From NCBI RefSeq assembly GCF_013375935.1, contig NZ_CP056117.1, positions 558,001 to 622,000 of the forward strand: 64,000 nt of DNA, written 5' to 3'. The DNA comes from Enterobacter cloacae (GTDB taxonomy: Bacteria; Pseudomonadota; Gammaproteobacteria; Enterobacterales; Enterobacteriaceae). The position numbers and the translations under genes were made by a program. Each line of letters starts with the position of its first letter. Within the stretch, counting starts at the first letter, position 1. The notes beneath the pieces were generated by a model. That model saw nothing but the letters and a program-made list of their open reading frames with translations, did not search any database and was not told the DNA's origin. Shown here piece by piece: positions 60,055 to 64,000 of the stretch.

Positions 60055-60375
60055 TTATGTGGTCTCCTTTGACAAAAACCACTGATGATGCTTTTGCATT
60101 TTATCCCGCATAACCTGACCATATTTTTCAAGCGGAAGCAGCAAGTGTCTCACTTTATAAATTGAAATACCGCACAGATCGGCAAGTTCTCTGGTCGACA
60201 AGCCGCGCATGCTGTGGTTTTTTAATAAATTGAGTATCAATATTTGTTCAGGCCCTCTGATCATCGCCAGACCACTTATTCCCATTTCCGCCGCTAACAT
60301 TTGCAGATTGTCATGAGGTGCGTTGTAACCTGGATGTACTGCACCCGGGTTGTATGAACACTGTGGGAGTTTCAT
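60055..60375 (-). CDS. PapI/FaeA-like winged-helix regulator
   Basis: A 106-residue protein. Residues about 42-100 fit the PapI/FaeA fold: ILNLLKNHSMRGLSTRELAD, then GISIYKVRHLLLPLEKYGQV and a terminal WFLS, comparable to the pattern I..L....G..T.EIA..L....Y..R.YL..LE..G.V.R...WFL of fimbrial co-regulators. Residues 1-40 are an extension not seen in PapI. Relatives help Lrp switch fimbrial operons; no fimbrial gene is in the window. The AAGGAG ribosome site lies within a hairpin. Confidence 0.65.
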   Translation of the reverse strand: MKLPQCSYNPGAVHPGYNAPHDNLQMLAAEMGISGLAMIRGPEQILILNLLKNHSMRGLSTRELADLCGISIYKVRHLLLPLEKYGQVMRDKMQKHHQWFLSKETT

Positions 60376-60380
60376 CGTCG

Positions 60381-60401
60381 ACTCCTTGGTATTGAAGGAG
60401 T
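60381..60401 (-). promoter_or_regulatory. hairpin enclosing the ribosome site of the PapI-like gene
   Basis: On the minus strand ACTCCTT, a 7-base loop and AAGGAGT form a perfect 7-bp stem. The second arm is the only ribosome-site sequence, ending six bases before the ATG at 60375. Folding would hide it. Confidence 0.6.
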
Positions 60402-60543
60402 TAGCAGTATGTATCCCCCTGAGTCAATCAGCAACATTAGCTTCAGATGAGCGCAAAAACAGGATTTTTATCTGACATTCATAATGTTTTATCAAATTGA
60501 GTCGGTATGTTAGGGGAAAGTAAGGCTAAGGGAGAGGATCGAC

Positions 60544-60966
60544 ATGAGGTTCGATATTGAGGGATTCATCACTTTTGATACGGAGGAGGCATCCCTCCTT
60601 AACTTACTGACCGGGGATAGCGTTGAATTATCCCAAACCTCGACACGTCTGCTGGCTGAATTACTCAATCACCAGGGCGATATCCTTTCGCGAAATGAAA
60701 TTTTCCAGTCCGTATTTGATAAATATGGTGCCAGAGCGTCAAACAGTAACCTGAACCAATATATCTCAACGTTACGCCGAAACCTGAGCGATCTGGGCGT
60801 TGAGAAAGAGATCATTACCACAGTTCCTCGTATTGGTTTTAAGATTGCGGACGATGCCATTATCCACAACGATCGCGAGTATCGCCCCCCTTTCTTGAGG
60901 AAAAGATACCCAAACCGACAATCAGACCGCCGCATTTATCCCTTTTTCAGCGGGCAGGCAGAATAG
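60544..60966 (+). CDS. winged-helix (OmpR/ToxR-type) regulator, DNA-binding part of a frameshifted gene
   Basis: As written this frame encodes 140 residues. Residues about 20-103 are a Trans_reg_C winged helix (TSTRLLAELLNHQGDILSRN, NSNLNQYISTLRRNLSDLG, ITTVPRIGFKI), as in CadC, ToxR and MarT. After Arg114 the frame turns into a basic, non-hydrophobic tail. Reading one base back at the run of six C (60885-60890) continues into a membrane helix and an exported domain, so the intact product is probably a 242-residue membrane-bound regulator. The ATG follows GAGAGGA. Confidence 0.75.
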   Translation: MRFDIEGFITFDTEEASLLNLLTGDSVELSQTSTRLLAELLNHQGDILSRNEIFQSVFDKYGARASNSNLNQYISTLRRNLSDLGVEKEIITTVPRIGFKIADDAIIHNDREYRPPFLRKRYPNRQSDRRIYPFFSGQAE

Positions 60967-61271
60967 CTATTCTGGCCTTTGCTTTTATTCTTCTCTTAAT
61001 CAAGCCGGTGGCCTTCAAATCAGACACTGACGTTCAAAAAATGATTGAGGATCAATGCATCATTTTCATGTCTCCTGCCCTGTCACTGCGCGAGGTGCAA
61101 AGTAGTTTTAACTTTACCTCCCAAAAGTTCGACTGCTCGCATCCAAAGGAGCTGTACGTCTACAAGAAACAGGTAAAAGGAACCCTGGGTAATATTATGC
61201 AACTGCTGCTCATCGAGTGTAATAAAGACAGTTGCGTAAGTTTTTATTACAGAGAAAAAAACAATGTCTAA
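60885..61271 (+). pseudogene. membrane and periplasmic part of the split ToxR-like regulator
   Basis: In this frame the sequence reads PPFLEEKIPKPTIRPPH, then a hydrophobic helix IAILAFAFILLLI, then about 90 residues with four cysteines (DQCIIF, FDCSHP, IECNKDSC) ending YYREKNNV. It has no start of its own in a good context; the first GTG (61008) falls inside the membrane segment. Joined to the upstream frame by one extra C it completes the classical cytoplasmic winged helix / single membrane span / periplasmic sensor plan. The next gene overlaps its end by eight bases. Confidence 0.72.
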
Positions 61272-61731
61272 ACGCCTCCTTTTCCTGATAGTCATCGTCG
61301 GTCTGGCCCTGATCGGCATGGTTTACGCTCTTACCAGGCCTACGGCTTTCTCGTGCGAATCTCAGTTTTCTGTCTTGCAAAGCATCAACGGAGATAACAT
61401 CCGTGCAGAAGGACTCATTTTTTTTAACATGACAGATGACGTTATCCTTATCAACATTGATGGTCTTCTTTCACACAATAACAAAAAATATCTAATCTCT
61501 CGCACGCTTAAGATTAGCTATAAAGCTTATAATACTAAAGCGCACCTATATAAAATAACGCATATTAACATTCAGCGTGACAATACAGATAACGTCGACG
61601 ATAAGATTGCCATAAACCTGCTGTTTGGCAAAGGCCCTGACGGGAAGCTCATTTATCTTAATAAACTCAATAATAATACAATACTCTTTGGTAACCACAC
61701 ATTTCCGCAGTATGGTTGCAAACGAAAATAA
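61264..61731 (+). CDS. small membrane protein, possible FidL/ToxS-like partner
   Basis: A 155-residue protein with an N-terminal membrane anchor (about 4-22, LLFLIVIVGLALIGMVYAL), then a periplasmic domain with Cys30 and a Cys near the C-terminus (YGCKRK) that could form a disulfide. Size, topology and position right after a ToxR-like regulator match the FidL family (MarT-FidL in Salmonella SPI-3) and functional analogues ToxS/TcpH. Sequence similarity is inferred from layout only. AT-rich codon use (many ATA, TTA, AAT) differs from the core genes. Confidence 0.5.
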   Translation: MSKRLLFLIVIVGLALIGMVYALTRPTAFSCESQFSVLQSINGDNIRAEGLIFFNMTDDVILINIDGLLSHNNKKYLISRTLKISYKAYNTKAHLYKITHINIQRDNTDNVDDKIAINLLFGKGPDGKLIYLNKLNNNTILFGNHTFPQYGCKRK

Positions 61732-61783
61732 TTCGTGTGGTTTTCTTTAACGAAGCGCAGCGTAAATTAATTTTCTTAATATC

Positions 61784-62956
61784 ATGAATATAAACCTAAT
61801 AGAATTACTGGCTTGCATCTCAAAAATAATAGATATGATCAATCCTCGACTTAACTTGCATCATGTCCGAACGGCATATATTGCCTGGCATCTTGCCCGT
61901 GAATCGCAGTTAACGTCTGCGCAATGTCGGAAGACCCTGCTCGCAGCCCTGCTTCATGATATCGGCGGGCTTAACGAGGAATCACGACAGCAGCCCATAA
62001 GCTATTACGATAATGAATTCAATAACCATGCTGCTGTGGGCGCGGAACTGCTGGCGACCGTGCCGCTGCTGGCCCCCCTTAAGACCATTGTCCGTTATCA
62101 TCATATTCCCTGGGAAAATGGCAAAGGCGCGAGTGTTAATGGTGCAAAAACGCCAAAAGAAAGCCATATCATCTTTCTGGCTGATCGACTGGACGTATTA
62201 ATTGCTCAATACCGTACCAGCGATATAATCACGGCCAAAGATGAAATCATAGACATTATTTCCAGTGGAGAAGATACCCTGTTTAAACCAGACTATATCC
62301 GAGCATTCCGTCGAATGACAAACAGCGCGCTTTTTTGGCGAATAATTGAATCGACAGAATTTCATGACTATATTCAGGATATCCCTCGTATAAATAATGA
62401 CTCCGTTTCGTTACATAATTTCCGCGATATTGCCGGGATGCTGGCATTTATAATTGACGGCTTCAGCCATCATGGCGTCCAGCACTCTCTGGTGGCCGGA
62501 CGAATCTCGGGATACCTCGCAAAAAAAATGGGTATCCCACCGGAACAATGTCTGAAAATTGAAACAGGTGGATTGCTGCATAACCTTTCTTCTCTGGCAC
62601 AGTGCGATACACCGGCGCATGCCGACGGGGGGAGTGCCGTCTGGAATGAACTCTGTTCCATTGAAGCCATAAGAGATATTGCGCGCTGGTGTCAGATTCA
62701 AAAAACCGTTGTTGCTAAATCTGGCTGTCCGCAGGAAGTGATGATTATGAAAGCCAGCATCTGGCTGGCGTCACTGCTGCAGGGGGTTACGTTATCATCG
62801 GAGTTTAAAGCGCGCGTCGGGGAAACGGCGGAAATCGCACCAGAGCTGGCAGGCATAGTGCAGCAACACAGTGCGGTTTTATTGCAGATCTTTCAGGAGT
62901 CCGTTAAGGAACGACGCGCTCTGGTGCAACGCATTAACCAGCTTAGCCAGCCATGA
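61784..62956 (+). CDS. tandem HD-domain protein, first half HD-GYP-like
   Basis: A 390-residue cytoplasmic protein. Residues about 20-175 follow the HD-GYP phosphodiesterase plan: LLHDIGG (His58, Asp59), His82, RYHHIPWENGKG (His106, His107), FLADRLDVL (Asp134) and a late LFKPDYIRAF; the GYP triplet itself is replaced by GKG. Residues about 225-385 repeat the fold in degenerate form: HHGVQHSLVAGRISGYLA then GLLHNLSS, where HD has become HN (266-267). A c-di-GMP hydrolase or binder is plausible, unproven. The start has a weak ribosome site. Confidence 0.7.
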   Translation: MNINLIELLACISKIIDMINPRLNLHHVRTAYIAWHLARESQLTSAQCRKTLLAALLHDIGGLNEESRQQPISYYDNEFNNHAAVGAELLATVPLLAPLKTIVRYHHIPWENGKGASVNGAKTPKESHIIFLADRLDVLIAQYRTSDIITAKDEIIDIISSGEDTLFKPDYIRAFRRMTNSALFWRIIESTEFHDYIQDIPRINNDSVSLHNFRDIAGMLAFIIDGFSHHGVQHSLVAGRISGYLAKKMGIPPEQCLKIETGGLLHNLSSLAQCDTPAHADGGSAVWNELCSIEAIRDIARWCQIQKTVVAKSGCPQEVMIMKASIWLASLLQGVTLSSEFKARVGETAEIAPELAGIVQQHSAVLLQIFQESVKERRALVQRINQLSQP

Positions 62957-62982
62957 ACCGCGAGAAGCCTCTTCTCGCGGTT
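62956..62982. terminator. bidirectional terminator between the HD gene and the ketoreductase gene
   Basis: AACCGCGAGAAG and CTTCTCGCGGTT form a perfect 12-bp stem with a CCT loop, starting at the last base of the HD gene stop and ending 8 bases from the convergent ketoreductase stop. TTGTTGTT follows on the plus side. Confidence 0.85.
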
Positions 62983-62990
62983 GTTGTTCC

Positions 62991-63728
62991 TCAGGCGGAT
63001 AACCCACCGTCCAGTACCAGCGTCTGCCCGGTGAGGTAACTGCTTCCTTCCCCGATCAGAAAAGCTACGGCACGCGCTACGTCCTGCGTTCGTCCCAGTC
63101 GCCGCAAGGGAATATTCTGCCGCATGGCTTTCAGCCGTGTTTCAGGAATAGCCTGAACCATTTCACCATCAATCAGGCCTGGAGCCAGACAGTTAACCCG
63201 AATGCCAAAGCGCCCTACTTCCCGCGCCAGTGAACGCGTGAGGCCGATCATTGCCGCCTTACTGGCCGCATAGGCCGTCTGCCCACTATTGCCCTTTATG
63301 GCCGTCACGGACGACATAAAGACGATTGCACCACTTCCCTGCATCATCATCGCTGGCAGCAGGATCCGATTCCAGTTCACGACAGCAACAAGATTGTTTT
63401 CCAGCACCTCATGCCAGTCGCGTGCTTTCTGGTGAATATGCAGCGCATCAATGGTCATTCCGGCGTTGTGAATAATTGCAGAGGGCGCGCCGAACTCACT
63501 GAGCAATGACGTCGCTAACTTCTCGACTCCAGCTTCGTCACTTCCATCGCAGCGGTAGCCTTTAACCCAGTTTGACGTACTGCGGCTGCGCGCGTATTGC
63601 AGCGTGCGGTCAATGCCGGCCATATTTCGACCGGTGAAGACGATATTCCACTCAGGCAACAGGTGGTTCACCAGGCTCTGACCAATTCCCCGGCTGCCTC
63701 CGGTGATCAACATCCATTTCTTCTCCAT
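62991..63728 (-). CDS. FabG-like 3-oxoacyl-ACP reductase (short-chain dehydrogenase)
   Basis: A 245-residue short-chain dehydrogenase with the NADP-binding TGGSRGIGQSL (near residue 8), HNAGM (for NNAG), the catalytic Ser-Tyr-Lys in FMSSVTAIKGNSGQTAYAASKA and the C-terminal GEGSSYLTGQTLVLDGG typical of FabG. The start at 63728 (MEKKWMLITGG) comes one base after the upstream ACP stop; a longer start would overlap the ACP gene. A dedicated ketoreductase for a specialised acyl chain, rather than housekeeping FabG, is inferred because it is paired with its own carrier protein and lies outside the fab cluster. Confidence 0.85.
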   Translation of the reverse strand: MEKKWMLITGGSRGIGQSLVNHLLPEWNIVFTGRNMAGIDRTLQYARSRSTSNWVKGYRCDGSDEAGVEKLATSLLSEFGAPSAIIHNAGMTIDALHIHQKARDWHEVLENNLVAVVNWNRILLPAMMMQGSGAIVFMSSVTAIKGNSGQTAYAASKAAMIGLTRSLAREVGRFGIRVNCLAPGLIDGEMVQAIPETRLKAMRQNIPLRRLGRTQDVARAVAFLIGEGSSYLTGQTLVLDGGLSA

Positions 63729-63729
63729 C

Positions 63730-63981
63730 TTAGCCTGCCATTTCCTGTGCAATCAGCATGCTCAGGTCGCGAAGCGTGACGGGTGGTTTTGTCATAAACA
63801 TGTCAGCAGTGAGCGTTACGTTAAACTCACGTTTCGCCAGCACCATCAACTCCACATAGTCCAGGCTATCTGGTTCCAGTTCAGCCAGTGTCGTCTCCGG
63901 CGTGAGGGCTTCCGGTGCCAGATCTTTCGCATCGCAGAGCATTTCAGCGATGCTGTCGTAGATGGTTTCATATTGGCTCAT
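63730..63981 (-). CDS. acyl carrier protein
   Basis: An 83-residue type II carrier protein with the phosphopantetheine site ELEPDSLDYVELM (Ser39) and the usual helix pattern; helix II is acidic. It differs strongly from AcpP (no GADSLDTVELVMALEEEF), so it is a specialised carrier. AAGGA lies seven bases before the ATG. It is upstream of and tightly coupled to the ketoreductase; the operon probably continues beyond the right edge. Confidence 0.9.
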   Translation of the reverse strand: MSQYETIYDSIAEMLCDAKDLAPEALTPETTLAELEPDSLDYVELMVLAKREFNVTLTADMFMTKPPVTLRDLSMLIAQEMAG

Positions 63982-64000
63982 GTTATTTTCCTTTTGTCAG

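Noticed and set aside
59943..60131. A 62-codon frame on the minus strand overlapping the PapI-like gene
   Set aside because: No ribosome site and no recognisable pattern; it overlaps a better-supported gene in another frame.

Overview
The window is chromosomal DNA of an enterobacterium, most likely Enterobacter of the E. cloacae complex. Gene content and order follow the E. coli 94-95 min region almost gene for gene (ula, nsrR-rnr-rlmB, amiB-mutL-miaA-hfq-hflXKC-purA, queG, orn, rsgA, psd, epmA, frdABCD, efp, groE, aspA-dcuA-cutA-dsbD). An inducible ampR-ampC pair sits between frdD and blc, and the AmpC closely resembles Enterobacter ACT/P99-type enzymes. Species assignment is inference from remembered family sequences; no search was run.

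Layout. 0-5 kb: ascorbate utilisation (ulaDCBA, divergent ulaG, ulaR). 5-12 kb: esterase yjfP, the small YhcN-family proteins BsmA and YjfN, a chemoreceptor with a good FliA (sigma-28) promoter, aidB, and a metabolite/H+ symporter in place of the E. coli yjfI-yjfM block. 12-28 kb, leftward: rlmB, rnr, nsrR, purA, yjeT, hflC, hflK, hflX, hfq, miaA, mutL, amiB, tsaE, nnr. 27.5-38 kb: queG, a datA-like DnaA-box/IHF cluster, two tRNA-Gly genes, orn, rsgA, psd, mscM, a frameshifted yjeM, epmA. 38-49 kb: frdABCD, ampR/ampC, blc, gdx under a guanidine-II riboswitch, the entericidin locus (ecnR, ecnB, ecnA), efp and epmB, yjeI. 48-59 kb: yjiHG followed by a stub resembling the start of iadA, groSL with a sigma-32 promoter, yjeH, fxsA, aspA, dcuA, cutA, a frameshifted dsbD, yjdC. 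59.6 kb: tRNA-Phe(GAA).

To the right of tRNA-Phe the sequence turns AT-richer and accessory: a PapI/FaeA-like regulator, a membrane-anchored ToxR/CadC-like winged-helix regulator split by a frameshift, a FidL-like partner, a tandem HD-domain protein whose first half is HD-GYP-like, and, in the opposite direction, a carrier protein plus ketoreductase pair that ends a type II fatty-acid/polyketide-style operon running off the right edge.

The most notable observations: (i) the datA-like locus between queG and tRNA-Gly; (ii) three genes (yjeM, dsbD and the winged-helix regulator) each out of frame by exactly one base at a run of six or seven C/G, which looks either like systematic homopolymer miscounting in the assembly or contingency-type variation; (iii) the regulatory cassette and carrier-protein operon next to tRNA-Phe, the likeliest place for something poorly described. 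No CRISPR array, insertion sequence, integrase or prophage was seen.
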